Shown in pieces: positions 51,256 to 60,376 of a stretch of 64,000 nucleotides of DNA. The notes under the pieces were generated by a model. It was not told the origin of the DNA, ran no database searches, and saw only the letters and a list, made by a program, of their open reading frames with translations. Position 1 is the stretch's first letter. Each line of letters opens with the position of its first letter. Position numbers and translations under genes: made by a program. Source of the stretch: Nocardia veterana NBRC 100344 (GTDB lineage: Bacteria > Actinomycetota > Actinomycetes > Mycobacteriales > Mycobacteriaceae); the NCBI RefSeq assembly GCF_000308855.1, contig NZ_BAGM01000124.1, forward strand, positions 1 to 64,000, given 5' to 3'.

Positions 51256-51481
51256 TCCGATAATTCGCGGGGCCGGGCGGGGCAATTCACAGCGCACCCG
51301 CCCGCTTCCCGGAATCGGATTTTTCCTTCGAAAAGACTGCCCGAAAAACCGGATATCGCCGGACCGGTATTCGGGCCGGGATGCCGGGCGGTTGCCGACC
51401 GAACAGCACACCGGCCGGTCACATTTCTCGACAGCTGTATTTCCGAGCGGCGGATATTCGGAAATCGCCGCCCGCACCGGG

Positions 51482-52468
51482 CTACCGAATCCGCAGCACG
51501 GCCCCGGTTGCGGTGCTGACCAGCAGCGATCGCTCATCGCCGGGAACGGTCACGACCGAGGTCACCGGGACGCCCAGGTCGGCGACGGTACAGATTTCGC
51601 CGCCGCCCGCAGGATCGATGCGGACCACCCGGCCGGTCGTGGTGGCGTCGTAGAGCATGCCGTCCGAGCCGACGGTGAGATCGTCCGGAAGCGCGGTGAG
51701 CGGCAGTGCGCCGAGGGTGACCTCGGCGATCGTCGTCTGTGCCCGGGGCGCCCCGAGCGGTATCCGGACGATCCGGCCGGTGGCGCTCCGGTAGAGCGTC
51801 ACGTAGATCGAATCACCGTGATACGCAATGCCGTTGGCCCCGTCCGCGGTGGCGCCACCGGTCCACTCCGGATCGATCGATCCGTCGCGGCGGACTCGCA
51901 CCACGCCGTGCGCGGTATCGGCGACGTAGAGATCGCCGGCATCGTCGAATGCCGCGCCGTTTGCCATGCCCAGCCCGGTTACGAACGGCTGCGGGACGGG
52001 CCCATCGGCGTCGGGGTCGAATCGAACGATCCCGCTCCCGTGCGCTCCCTGCAACAGTCCCGCCGAGGAGTCGCCGTACACGACGTACAGCGCGCCGTCG
52101 GGGCCGAGCCGGATCGCACCCGGCGCGTCGATCGCCACCTCGGCCGTCACGCGGCCCGCGGAATCGTAACGCTGCACCACATTCCGGAAGACCCGCGACA
52201 CCCAGAGGTTGCCGTGCGCGTCGAAGCCCAGATTCTCCGCGAAATCCAGGGGCGTCGAGGCGGGCAGGACCGGTTGCACCGACGCCGCGCGACAGTCCGG
52301 CGCGTCGGCGCCCGCCGGAGCGAGGCCGGTGGGAAGCAGGGCCGGCGTCCCGACACACAGTGCCGCGAGCGCACCGATGAGCGCCGAGCGAGCGACGACC
52401 GTCGTGCCGGACTCACCCGCCCGAGCGAACCGCCGACCCCTGCGCACACCCCCGCTGAACGATCTCAT
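51482..52468 (-). CDS. secreted NHL/SMP-30-like beta-propeller
   Basis: A 328-residue exported protein. A signal-like segment (ALIGALAALCVGTPALL) precedes a propeller of about six blades seen as repeated G-x-L-Y/W-V patterns: GNLWVSRVF, GALYVVYGD, GDLYVADTAHGVVRV, DSIYVTLYR, GMLYDATTTGRVVRI and RSLLVSTATG. It resembles SMP-30/gluconolactonase and Vgb lyase folds; no catalytic metal set is obvious. ATG at 52468 follows GGAGG by 5 bases. The 226 bases up to the previous gene show no feature. Confidence 0.75.
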   Translation of the reverse strand: MRSFSGGVRRGRRFARAGESGTTVVARSALIGALAALCVGTPALLPTGLAPAGADAPDCRAASVQPVLPASTPLDFAENLGFDAHGNLWVSRVFRNVVQRYDSAGRVTAEVAIDAPGAIRLGPDGALYVVYGDSSAGLLQGAHGSGIVRFDPDADGPVPQPFVTGLGMANGAAFDDAGDLYVADTAHGVVRVRRDGSIDPEWTGGATADGANGIAYHGDSIYVTLYRSATGRIVRIPLGAPRAQTTIAEVTLGALPLTALPDDLTVGSDGMLYDATTTGRVVRIDPAGGGEICTVADLGVPVTSVVTVPGDERSLLVSTATGAVLRIR

Positions 52469-52896
52469 CACGGCCTCCTGCCGATCGCCTGCGACATCCG
52501 TCCGGCGGCGCCGATGCCGCCGGCCCGGTCAACCGGTTCCGGCCGGAATCCTACGGCCCGCGCACCGGCCGTGCGCCCGGTCGGCACTTGCGTGCCGCAG
52601 CGCTCGATGTGCCCGCGACGAACACCCGGAGGCAGTCATTCCCGCAGGTAACGGTCGGAACCCTGTAACTCGTTGCACCACTTGACCTTCGGCTCCGCGA
52701 TGCCGCCCGTACCCCGGTACGTGGCCGCGGTACACGGCATCGGGACGACACCCCTTCGCCGAACTGCGCCGCCGACCTTCCGGTACGGCGTAAGGTCGGT
52801 CCCGGAACCGTTCCCCGGACCGCCCCTGCGGGAAAAACCGCAGGTCGGCTCGCCGGTTCCGCGTCGGTGTTCGACAACCATGCTGGAGGTCTCCTC
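52469..52896. other. 428-bp non-coding region
   Basis: No gene is supported here. It separates the divergent propeller and GMC genes and should hold their promoters, but I see no convincing -35/-10 pair or palindrome apart from short GC-rich inverted sequences. Confidence 0.5.
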
Positions 52897-54528
52897 GTGC
52901 CCGACCGGGAATCGTTCGACTACATCGTCATCGGGGCGGGCAGCGCGGGCTGCGTCCTCGCCCACCGTCTCACCGAGGATCCGCAGGTCTCGGTCCTGCT
53001 GTTGGAGGCCGGCCCGGAGGATACGGCCGACGAGATCAAGATACCCGCGGCGTGGGGGAAACTGATTCGCACGCAATGGGATTGGCGATACGAGACGACA
53101 CCGCAGAAGCATCTCGGTGGTCAGCGCGCCTACTGGCCGCGGATGAAGGCGCTCGGCGGCTGCTCGTCGATGAACGCGATGATCTTCATTCGCGGCAATC
53201 GTGCCGACTACGACGGCTGGCGGCGTGACTTCGGGGCGGTCGGCTGGAGTTACGACGAGGTGTTGCCGTATTTCGTCCGGTCCGAGACCAATACCGGGAT
53301 CCGATCGCAGTTCCACGGCACCGACGGCCCCCTGCACGTGGAGGATCGCCGGTTCACCCACGAGCTGACCGATGCCTGGATCGCGGCGGCCGCCGCCGCG
53401 GGCCTGCCCCGCAACGAGGATTTCAACGGAGCCGCCCAGGAGGGGGTCGGCCGCTACCAGGTCACCCATCGCCACGGCCGCCGCTGGTCCACCGCGGACG
53501 GCTATCTCCGGCCCGCGCTGAGCCGGCCGAATCTCACGGTCCGCACCGAGGCGCACGCGACCTCGCTGGTCTTCGACGGCACCCGGGCGATCGGCGTCAC
53601 CTACCGCCGGCACGGCAGCGAGCACACCGTGCACGCCGAGGCGGAGATCCTGCTGTCCGGTGGCGCGATCAATTCGCCGCACCTGCTGCTGCTGTCGGGG
53701 ATCGGACCGGCCGCCCACCTGCGTGAGTTCGGTATCGACGTGGTCGCCGACCTGCCGGGAGTCGGGGAGAATCTGCACGACCATCCGGTGACCCCGATCC
53801 TGTGGCGCACCCGCGGCGTCTCCGATCTCGCCGATTTCGAGACTCCGCTGCGGCTGGCGCAGTGGCAGGCCCTCGGTCGTGGCCCGCTGACCTCGAACGT
53901 CGGTGAGGGTGGCGGTTTCGTGCACACTCGCGACGGCCTGGAGGGCCCGGACATCCAATACCACGTCGCCCCGACCGCCTTCTACGACAACGGTTTTCAC
54001 GAGAACATCGCGCCGATGTTCACCGCGGGGCCGACGCTGGTCGATGTGCACAGCCGCGGCCGGCTGCGATTGCGCTCGGCGGATCCGATGTGGAAGCCGG
54101 AATTGGATCCGGCCTACTTCAGCGACCCGCGCGATATGGACGCGCTGCTCGCGGGTTGCCGGCAATTGATCGAGATCGCGAACCGGCTGCCGCTGGCGAA
54201 ATATCTGGATCGACCCTATCTGCCCGAACGCGCCGACCAGCTCGACGAGGACGGCTGGCGCGCGCACGTCGAACGCTGGACCCAGACCCTGTTCCACCCG
54301 GTCGGCACCTGCGCGATGGGCACCGGGGAGGCGGCGGTGGTCGATCCCGAACTGCGCGTCCACGGTGTCGACGGCCTGCGGGTGGTCGACGCCTCGGTCA
54401 TGCCGCGGATCGTGCGCGGTAACACCAACGCCCCCACGGTGATGATCGGCGAGAAGGCGGCCGACCTGATCCGCGGGCGCACCCCGTCGTCCACATCCGG
54501 CAGCGCGGCGAAGGAGGCCACCCGATGA
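52897..54528 (+). CDS. GMC-family oxidoreductase (choline/alcohol dehydrogenase-like)
   Basis: A 543-residue FAD enzyme. The dinucleotide fold is VIGAGSAGCVLAHRL (residues 11-25), the first GMC signature lies around MKALGGCSSMNAMIFIRGNRADYDGW and the second around GGAINSPHLLLLSGIGP; the C-terminal part has FHPVGTCAMG with the catalytic His and NTNAPTVMIGEKAADLI. It likely oxidises an alcohol to an aldehyde, which the overlapping aldehyde dehydrogenase could take further. GGAGGT lies 6 bases before the GTG at 52897. A homologue (Rv0492c) occurs in the same mycobacterial region. Confidence 0.92.
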   Translation: MPDRESFDYIVIGAGSAGCVLAHRLTEDPQVSVLLLEAGPEDTADEIKIPAAWGKLIRTQWDWRYETTPQKHLGGQRAYWPRMKALGGCSSMNAMIFIRGNRADYDGWRRDFGAVGWSYDEVLPYFVRSETNTGIRSQFHGTDGPLHVEDRRFTHELTDAWIAAAAAAGLPRNEDFNGAAQEGVGRYQVTHRHGRRWSTADGYLRPALSRPNLTVRTEAHATSLVFDGTRAIGVTYRRHGSEHTVHAEAEILLSGGAINSPHLLLLSGIGPAAHLREFGIDVVADLPGVGENLHDHPVTPILWRTRGVSDLADFETPLRLAQWQALGRGPLTSNVGEGGGFVHTRDGLEGPDIQYHVAPTAFYDNGFHENIAPMFTAGPTLVDVHSRGRLRLRSADPMWKPELDPAYFSDPRDMDALLAGCRQLIEIANRLPLAKYLDRPYLPERADQLDEDGWRAHVERWTQTLFHPVGTCAMGTGEAAVVDPELRVHGVDGLRVVDASVMPRIVRGNTNAPTVMIGEKAADLIRGRTPSSTSGSAAKEATR

Positions 54529-56024
54529 CGACCGTGAACGAGATCGGCGAACTCGATACCCGTCGCACCTTCGAGGTGCGCGATCCGGGCACCGGAGATG
54601 TGGTGGCCGACTATCCGATTCACACCGCGGCCGATGTCGCCGAGACCGTGGCGCGGGCGCGGGTGGCCTTCGAGTGGTGGTCGACGCTGGGCCACGCCGA
54701 GCGTGCCCGGCGGCTGGCCGGTTTCGCCGGCCTGCTGGCGCGCCGGATGCGGCAGCTGGCGGCGGTGATCCACGACGAGACCGGCAAACCGTATTCCGAC
54801 GGCGCGCTCGAGGTCGCGCTGAGCCTCGACCATCTGAAGTGGGCGGGCAAGAATGCGCCGAAGGTGTTGGGACGCAAGTCCGCCCGGGTCGGCCTGCTCA
54901 CCGTGAACCAGGCGGCATCGGTGGAGTACAAGCCGCTCGGGGTGGTCGGCGTGATCGGGCCGTGGAATTATCCGGTCTTCACCCCGCTCGGTTCGATCGT
55001 GTACGCGTTGGCGGCCGGCAATGCCGTGGTGTTCAAACCGAGCGAATACTCCCCCGGCGTCGGCCGCTGGCTGGTGGACATGTTCGCCGAGGTGGTCCCC
55101 GAGCAGCCCGTGCTGCAACTGATCACCGGCGACGGCGAAACCGGTGCGGCGCTGTGCCGTTCGGGGGTGGACAAGATCGCGTTCACCGGCTCCACCGCGA
55201 CCGCGAAGAAGGTCATGGCGACCTGCGCCGAAACCCTCACTCCGCTGGTCGCCGAATGCGGCGGCAAGGATGTGCTGCTGGTCGACGCCGATGCCGATCT
55301 CGAGGCGGCCGCGGACGCCGCGCTGTGGGCCGGCATGGCCAATGCCGGCCAGTCGTGTATCGGCACCGAACGGGTCTACGTCCACGAACGGGTCTACGAC
55401 GCCTTCACCGAAATTCTGGTGACCAAGGCGAAACAGCTGCGCGCCGGCATCGATTCGGGTGCGAAGATCGGTCCGATCACGATGCCGAAACAGCTCGACG
55501 TGATCCGCCGGCATATCGAGGATGCGATCGCACGCGGCGGGCGGGCGCTGACCGGGGGCGCGGACACCATCGTCGGCCAGGTGGTGCAACCGACGATCCT
55601 CGTCGACGTCCCCGAGGACGCGCCGGCGGTGACCGAGGAAACGTTCGGGCCGACGCTCACCGTGGCGAAGGTGCCGGATATGGACACCGCGATCATCCGC
55701 GCGAACGACAGCCGGTACGGGCTGTCGGCCGCCGTGTTCTCGAAGGCGCGTGGGCGCGAACTGGCCGACCGGCTGCGCACCGGAATGGTCAGTGTCAACG
55801 CGGTTTTCACCTTCCCGCAGATTCCGTCGCTGCCGTTCGGCGGCGTCGGCGATTCCGGATTCGGCCGCATCCACGGCCCCGACGGCCTGCGCGAATTCAC
55901 CTACGCCCACGCCGTGGCACGGCAGCGCTTCCCCTCGTTGCTGGCGTTGACCACCTTCGATCGCACCCGTAAGGCCGACGACACCGTGGCCACCTTGATG
56001 ACCTTGCTGTTCGGCCGCCACTGA
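54525..56024 (+). CDS. NAD(P)-dependent aldehyde dehydrogenase
   Basis: A 499-residue aldehyde dehydrogenase. Motifs are GVIGPWNYPVFTPLGSIVYAL, TGSTATAKKV, the general base E244 in VAECGGKDV and nucleophile C278 in NAGQSCIGTERVYV. The sequence resembles the succinate-semialdehyde/long-chain group. Its ATG overlaps the GMC stop (ATGA), so alcohol and aldehyde oxidation are coupled. The C-terminal extension after FPSLLALTTF is short and hydrophobic, possibly for membrane contact. Confidence 0.93.
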   Translation: MTTVNEIGELDTRRTFEVRDPGTGDVVADYPIHTAADVAETVARARVAFEWWSTLGHAERARRLAGFAGLLARRMRQLAAVIHDETGKPYSDGALEVALSLDHLKWAGKNAPKVLGRKSARVGLLTVNQAASVEYKPLGVVGVIGPWNYPVFTPLGSIVYALAAGNAVVFKPSEYSPGVGRWLVDMFAEVVPEQPVLQLITGDGETGAALCRSGVDKIAFTGSTATAKKVMATCAETLTPLVAECGGKDVLLVDADADLEAAADAALWAGMANAGQSCIGTERVYVHERVYDAFTEILVTKAKQLRAGIDSGAKIGPITMPKQLDVIRRHIEDAIARGGRALTGGADTIVGQVVQPTILVDVPEDAPAVTEETFGPTLTVAKVPDMDTAIIRANDSRYGLSAAVFSKARGRELADRLRTGMVSVNAVFTFPQIPSLPFGGVGDSGFGRIHGPDGLREFTYAHAVARQRFPSLLALTTFDRTRKADDTVATLMTLLFGRH

Positions 56025-56042
56025 ACAGCGGCGCGGCGAGAA

Positions 56043-56079
56043 CGCGAAAGGTCACGTCCGCCGGACGTGACCTTTCGCG
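56043..56079. terminator. perfect bidirectional hairpin
   Basis: 17-bp arms (CGCGAAAGGTCACGTCC / GGACGTGACCTTTCGCG) with a 3-base loop, between the convergent aldehyde dehydrogenase and small protein genes. Confidence 0.9.
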
Positions 56080-56095
56080 GGTGATATCGCCGGTT

Positions 56096-56293
56096 CTACT
56101 TGCCGGTCTGCTCGTGCAGCGCCTTCTTGGCCGCCTGCTGCGCGGCATCGACCTGCTTCTCGAACTTTCCGCCGGTCTGCTTGTCGACCAGATCGCCGAC
56201 CTTGTCGATGACCGGGTCGAGCTTGTCGGCATTCTTGGCCGCCAGATCGGCCGCCTTGCCGGCAACATCCTTGAACTGGTCGAACATTCCCAT
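56096..56293 (-). CDS. MT0933-like antitoxin-family small protein
   Basis: A 65-residue charged helical protein (MGMFDQFKDVAGKAADLAAK, then KVGDLVDKQTGGKFEKQVD and AAKKALHEQTGK). This pattern is that of the MT0933-like (Rv0909-type) family annotated as antitoxins, but no toxin gene lies beside it and the family is often found alone. AGGAGA lies 7 bases upstream of the ATG. It may instead be a stress-related abundant protein. Confidence 0.75.
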   Translation of the reverse strand: MGMFDQFKDVAGKAADLAAKNADKLDPVIDKVGDLVDKQTGGKFEKQVDAAQQAAKKALHEQTGK

Positions 56294-56414
56294 GAGCGGT
56301 TCTCCTGATCTCGAAACAGTAGTCGTAGGCTAACCCACGTGCGGTCGGCGAATGCCCGGCACGAGCTGTGAATTCGGCCCCCGGACGACCCCGGCCACCG
56401 GCGCAGACGCACAA

Positions 56415-56440
56415 CGCCCGGGCGGCGAACCACCCGGGCG
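56415..56440 (-). terminator. hairpin downstream of the MetE-family gene
   Basis: CGCCCGGG / CCCGGGCG with a 10-base loop, 18 bases past the stop codon; no T-run. Confidence 0.55.
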
Positions 56441-56457
56441 ATGCGTCCGGTAGCAAT

Positions 56458-58785
56458 CTATTCGGCCGCTTCGGCGCGACGCCGGACCCGGCGGGCCGCG
56501 GCGACCATATTGCGCAACGACGGATCCAACTGCCAGTAGTGGCGGGTCTTCAACCCACCGTCCGGATTGGCCCACAGCCGCTGCGGAGTCACGGCTTCGG
56601 CTGCGGCGGTGAGCAATTCGTCGATCTCGTCGATATCCGGAATCCGCGCCGACCGGCTCTCGTACACGCCCGGGCCGACGCCGTGACTCAGGCCGTGGCC
56701 CTCCTCGACATCCTCGGTCAGCGCCTTGAGCACCCATTCCAGCGAACGGGTGGCCACGATGGCGGTGACATCGGCGTCGAGTTCCTCGATCGCGCGCACG
56801 ATTTCCGAACGAGCCGAATAGGCGATGTGGGTGTGGATCTGGGTGTCCGGCCGGACCCCGGAGGTCGCCAGCCGGAAGGCGTTGACCGCCCAGCGCAGAT
56901 ACTCGGTGCGCCCGTCGGGACGCAACGGCAGCAGTTCGCGGACGGCCGGTTCGTCGACCTGGATGATCGCCACCCCGGCCTTCTCCAGATCCGCCAGTTC
57001 GTCGCGGATCGCCAGCGCCACCTGGTCGGCGGTCTCGTACAGCGGCTGGTCCTGCCGCACGAACGAGCGCGCCACCATCGTGACCGGGCCGGTCACAATG
57101 CCTTTCACCGGTTTGTCGGTCAACGACTGGGCATAGGTGATCCAGTCCACCGTCATCGGCTTCGGGCGCGACACGTCGCCGTAGAGGATCGGCGGCCGCA
57201 CACACCGCGAACCGTAGACCTGCACCCAGCCGAAGTGGGTGGTGGCGAAACCGTCGAGCAGTTCCGCGAAGTACTGGATCATGTCGTTGCGCTCGTGCTC
57301 ACCGTGCACCAGCACGTCGAGGCCGATGTCTTCCTGCAGGCGAATGGTGGCCTCGATCTCGGCCTCGATCCGCTTGCGGTACTCCTCGTAGGACAGCCGC
57401 CCTTCGCCCAGGTCGTAGCGCGCCTGACGGACCGCATCGGTCTGCGGGAAGGACCCGAGGGTGGTCGCCGGGACCAGTGGCAGGTTCAGGCGTTCCCGCT
57501 GCGCCGCCGCGCGCACCTCGTACGGTTCACGCTCGCGCATCTCCGGGGTGATCGCGTAAACCCGTTGCCGCACAGCGTGTTTCTGCTTGAAATGCACCGA
57601 GGTGGGGCGCTTGGCCCACTTTGCCGCGGTCTCGCCCCCATCCCCGCCCCGATGCACTTCGGTCAGCGCCTTGGCCAGCGAAACCACCTCGAGCACTTTC
57701 TGTTTCGCGAAAGCGAGGCGGTCGGCGACATTGCCCTCGATGTCGTATTCGACCAGCAGGTCGTAGGGCACGTGCAACAGCGTGGTCCCGGTGGACACCA
57801 CCAGATCCGGGCAGACCTGCGACAGTGCGTTCAGATATTCCAGCGTCACGGGCCGATCGGCGCGCCAGACGTTGGTCCCGCTGATCACGCCCGCGTACAA
57901 CCGCTTGCGCGCGATCCCCGGAATCGCCGCCAGCTCCTCGGGCCGGGTGCGATGGCTGGCCAGGTCGAGGCCGATCGCCTCCACCGCGGTGCCGGCCAGA
58001 ATCCGCACCGCCTCACCGAAATCGCCGTACTGGCCGGTGACCAGGATGCGCGGACGCAGCGGCGCGGTCGACAAGCGGCGATAGGCCCGCTCGAACGCCT
58101 CCAGTTCCTCCGGCGAGCGTTCGCTGGTGAAACAGGGTTCGTCGAACTGCACGCAGGTGGACCCGCGCTTGGCGAGAATCTCGAGCAGCTCCTCGTAGAC
58201 CGGCAGCAGTTTGTCCAGCAGCGTCAGCTTGTCGAATTCGGTCTCACCCGGCACCTGGCCGGCCTTGGACAGCAGCAGCAACGACAGCGGGCCCAGCACC
58301 ACCGGCCGCAGCTCGATCCCGCGTGCGATCGCGCGATCCCACTCGTCGAGCAAGGCCTCGGGATGCAGCGAGAATTCGGTCTCGGCATCGAGTTCGGGCT
58401 GGCGGTAGTGATAGTTCGTGCCGAACAGGCGAACCAGCTCGAGCGGCGGCAGATCGGGCCGCCCGCGCGCCATCAGGAAGTAGAAGTCGAGCGGGTGCAG
58501 TTCCTCGCGGTACGGCTCGAACCGCTTCGGCACGGCGCCGAACAGCAGCGCGTTGTCGAGGATGTGGTCGTAGAAGGAGAAGGTGTTACCGGGTACCTGG
58601 GTCAGCCCCGTCGCGGCCAGCTCGGAGAACTGGGTGTCCTGGATCTCGCGCCCCACCGCGAGCAGTTCGTCGCGGGAGAGGGTGCCGTGCCAATAGGACT
58701 CCAGTGCGCGCTTGAGCTCCCGGTGCGGACCGATCCGCGGGTAACCCAGGATGCTCGATCCGAAACCGTCGGTGACGTTGACCAT
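56458..58785 (-). CDS. metE: MetE-family cobalamin-independent methionine synthase homologue lacking three zinc ligands
   Basis: A full-length two-barrel MetE-like protein (775 residues). The N-terminal barrel starts SSILGYPRIGPHRELKRALE and the C-terminal barrel has TTLGSFPQTDAVRQAR, VLVHGEHERNDM and IIQVDEPAVRELLPL. In E. coli MetE the zinc ligands are H641, C643, E665 and C726; the aligned residues here are H653 (kept, in HTHIAYS), A655, V677 (in TAIVATRS) and G743 (in NPDGGLKTR). Without Cys, Glu and Cys the protein should not bind zinc or activate homocysteine in the normal way. AAGGGAG precedes the ATG at 58785. It may use another methyl acceptor, bind ligand only, or be degenerate. Confidence 0.88.
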   Translation of the reverse strand: MVNVTDGFGSSILGYPRIGPHRELKRALESYWHGTLSRDELLAVGREIQDTQFSELAATGLTQVPGNTFSFYDHILDNALLFGAVPKRFEPYREELHPLDFYFLMARGRPDLPPLELVRLFGTNYHYRQPELDAETEFSLHPEALLDEWDRAIARGIELRPVVLGPLSLLLLSKAGQVPGETEFDKLTLLDKLLPVYEELLEILAKRGSTCVQFDEPCFTSERSPEELEAFERAYRRLSTAPLRPRILVTGQYGDFGEAVRILAGTAVEAIGLDLASHRTRPEELAAIPGIARKRLYAGVISGTNVWRADRPVTLEYLNALSQVCPDLVVSTGTTLLHVPYDLLVEYDIEGNVADRLAFAKQKVLEVVSLAKALTEVHRGGDGGETAAKWAKRPTSVHFKQKHAVRQRVYAITPEMREREPYEVRAAAQRERLNLPLVPATTLGSFPQTDAVRQARYDLGEGRLSYEEYRKRIEAEIEATIRLQEDIGLDVLVHGEHERNDMIQYFAELLDGFATTHFGWVQVYGSRCVRPPILYGDVSRPKPMTVDWITYAQSLTDKPVKGIVTGPVTMVARSFVRQDQPLYETADQVALAIRDELADLEKAGVAIIQVDEPAVRELLPLRPDGRTEYLRWAVNAFRLATSGVRPDTQIHTHIAYSARSEIVRAIEELDADVTAIVATRSLEWVLKALTEDVEEGHGLSHGVGPGVYESRSARIPDIDEIDELLTAAAEAVTPQRLWANPDGGLKTRHYWQLDPSLRNMVAAARRVRRRAEAAE

Positions 58786-59177
58786 GAGCGGGACTCCCTT
58801 TCGAGCTGCGGCCGACAAGGACCTGTTTGCAGCTTATGCCCGGTAACGGTGATACCCGCCGAACGGGCGGTGGGTACTGCTGGTGTTGATGAAGTTGTGG
58901 ACGAGACACCGGATCCGCGCTACTCGCGTGCTCCGACCCACACCGAGGAAACCGGAGACCCGCACGGGCCAACCGTTCACGGCCGGCTCGTCGTTCGGGG
59001 TGCACTGCGTAGGCGAAGCAAGCAGCGGTACCCGAACGGCGAGTCCCGGGCCGTGCACACGCCGAGCGGAACGAGGGCCGACAAACACAGCGCGAACATT
59101 TCCGAGACGGTGTATGGCAAGGGCCTCGCGAACGGGCGAGGTCCCTGCCGTGGCGCGCGAGCCGACCGTCTCTGTGC
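58786..59177. other. 392-bp intergenic leader/promoter region of the MetE-like gene
   Basis: No gene is supported. A small stem CCGCC-GAAC-GGCGG lies near 58856. I looked for cobalamin and SAM riboswitch signature boxes on the minus strand and saw none. Confidence 0.45.
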
Positions 59178-60044
59178 TCAGCCCCGGTTGTACTGGTAGA
59201 AGCCCGCTCCGGTCTTCTTACCCAGCAGCCCGGCCTCCACCATGCGCATGAGCAGCGGCGGGGCCGAGTACAGCGGCTCCTTGAACTCGGCGTACATCGA
59301 GTCGGCGATCGACTTCACCGTGTCGAGGCCCACCAGATCGGTCAGCGCGAGCGGGCCCATCGGGTGGGCGCAGCCGAGCACCATGGCCTTGTCGACGTCT
59401 TCCTTGGTGGCGAAACCGGATTCGACCATCCGGATGGCCGAGAGCAGATAGGGCACCAGCAGCGCGTTGACGACGAAGCCGGAGCGGTCGGCCGAGCGCA
59501 CGACCTGCTTGCCGAGCACCTCGCCGGCGAAGGCTTCGGCGCGTGCGGAGACGGCCTCGCTGGTCTTGAGCGTGGTCACCAGCTCGACCAGCGGCAGCAC
59601 CGGAACCGGGTTGAAGAAATGCATGCCCACCACCCGCTCCGGGTTGTTGGTGGCCACCGCGATCTTCATGATCGGGATCGAGGAGGTGTTGGAGGCCAGC
59701 ACCGCTTCCGGGTCGGTGACGACCTTGTCGAGTTCGCTGAAGATCGCGGTCTTCACGTCCTCGTTCTCGACCACGGCCTCGACGACCAGCTGCCGGTCGG
59801 CGAAGTCACCGAGATCGGAGGTGAAGCGCAACCGCCAGGCGGCCTGTTCCCGCTCCCGCTCGGTGATCTTGCCGCTGCTCACGCCGCGATCCAGTGACCG
59901 CAGGATGCGGGCGCGGCCGGCGGCGGCCAGTTCCCGGGTCTGTTCGAACACGAGCACATCGACATGCGCCCGGGCGCAGACCTCGGCGATTCCGGCGCCC
60001 ATCTGTCCGGCGCCGATAACTCCGACGCGCTGAATCTTTTCCAC
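59178..60044 (-). CDS. fadB2: 3-hydroxybutyryl-CoA dehydrogenase
   Basis: A 288-residue NAD(P)-dependent dehydrogenase interconverting 3-hydroxybutyryl-CoA and acetoacetyl-CoA. The Rossmann motif is VGVIGAGQMGAGIAEVCA (residues 7-24), followed by SNTSSIPI and the family signature around HFFNPVPVLPLVELV with the catalytic His, and the C-terminal helical domain with DLVGLDTV and GLLGKKTGAGFYQY. GGAGAGG precedes the GTG by 7 bases. The gene lies next to aceA as in mycobacteria, linking fatty-acid breakdown to the glyoxylate shunt. Confidence 0.95.
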   Translation of the reverse strand: MEKIQRVGVIGAGQMGAGIAEVCARAHVDVLVFEQTRELAAAGRARILRSLDRGVSSGKITEREREQAAWRLRFTSDLGDFADRQLVVEAVVENEDVKTAIFSELDKVVTDPEAVLASNTSSIPIMKIAVATNNPERVVGMHFFNPVPVLPLVELVTTLKTSEAVSARAEAFAGEVLGKQVVRSADRSGFVVNALLVPYLLSAIRMVESGFATKEDVDKAMVLGCAHPMGPLALTDLVGLDTVKSIADSMYAEFKEPLYSAPPLLMRMVEAGLLGKKTGAGFYQYNRG

Positions 60045-60230
60045 TGTTCCGCCTCTCCGGATATTTTGCGGGCGGCTGTGTGCCGCGATCAGTCATGCAT
60101 CCGTTATTGCGTCGGGTGCCGAACCGGTTCTGGATGTACCCGATGAGTTACCCATGTTCTTACGAAATCAGTTGTCTCGTATCGAATTCTGCTGAGTACT
60201 TCGTCGACTGTCGGTGGTGGTCTAAGGGAA

Positions 60231-60339
60231 AAGCCCTCCCCGCCGGGGCTGTTCGGACGGGAAGGGCTTCGGACACTCGTTGCAGGAGTGCCCATGTCGG
60301 GTGGTGAGGTAACCCGGCGGCGACAGGTCGCCGCCGGGT
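60231..60339 (-). terminator. two hairpins downstream of aceA
   Basis: 60312-60339 is a perfect 12-bp stem (ACCCGGCGGCGA / TCGCCGCCGGGT, 4-base loop) 38 bases past the aceA stop; 60231-60269 is a second stem (AAGCCCTCCCCG / CGGGAAGGGCTT). The rest of 60045-60376 holds no gene and should contain the fadB2 promoter. Confidence 0.8.
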
Positions 60340-60376
60340 CGGTATCACCGCCGCCCGCGTGGGGCGACTGCACAAC

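Noticed and set aside
54216..56021. 601-codon minus-strand frame opposite GMC and aldehyde dehydrogenase genes
   Set aside because: Antisense to clear enzymes and compositionally artefactual.
56096..56293. Complete toxin-antitoxin pair at the MT0933-like gene
   Set aside because: No toxin gene is adjacent: the next genes are the aldehyde dehydrogenase and the MetE-like gene.
58786..59177. Cobalamin or SAM riboswitch upstream of the MetE-like gene
   Set aside because: Considered because mycobacterial metE has a B12 riboswitch; the conserved boxes were not found on reading the minus strand.
56368..59199. 943-codon plus-strand frame opposite the MetE-like gene
   Set aside because: Mirror of the MetE coding sequence; no motif, and it would make the MetE alignment coincidental.
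58883..59251. 122-codon plus-strand frame between the MetE-like gene and fadB2
   Set aside because: No recognisable domain, no good ribosome-binding site, and it runs antisense into fadB2.
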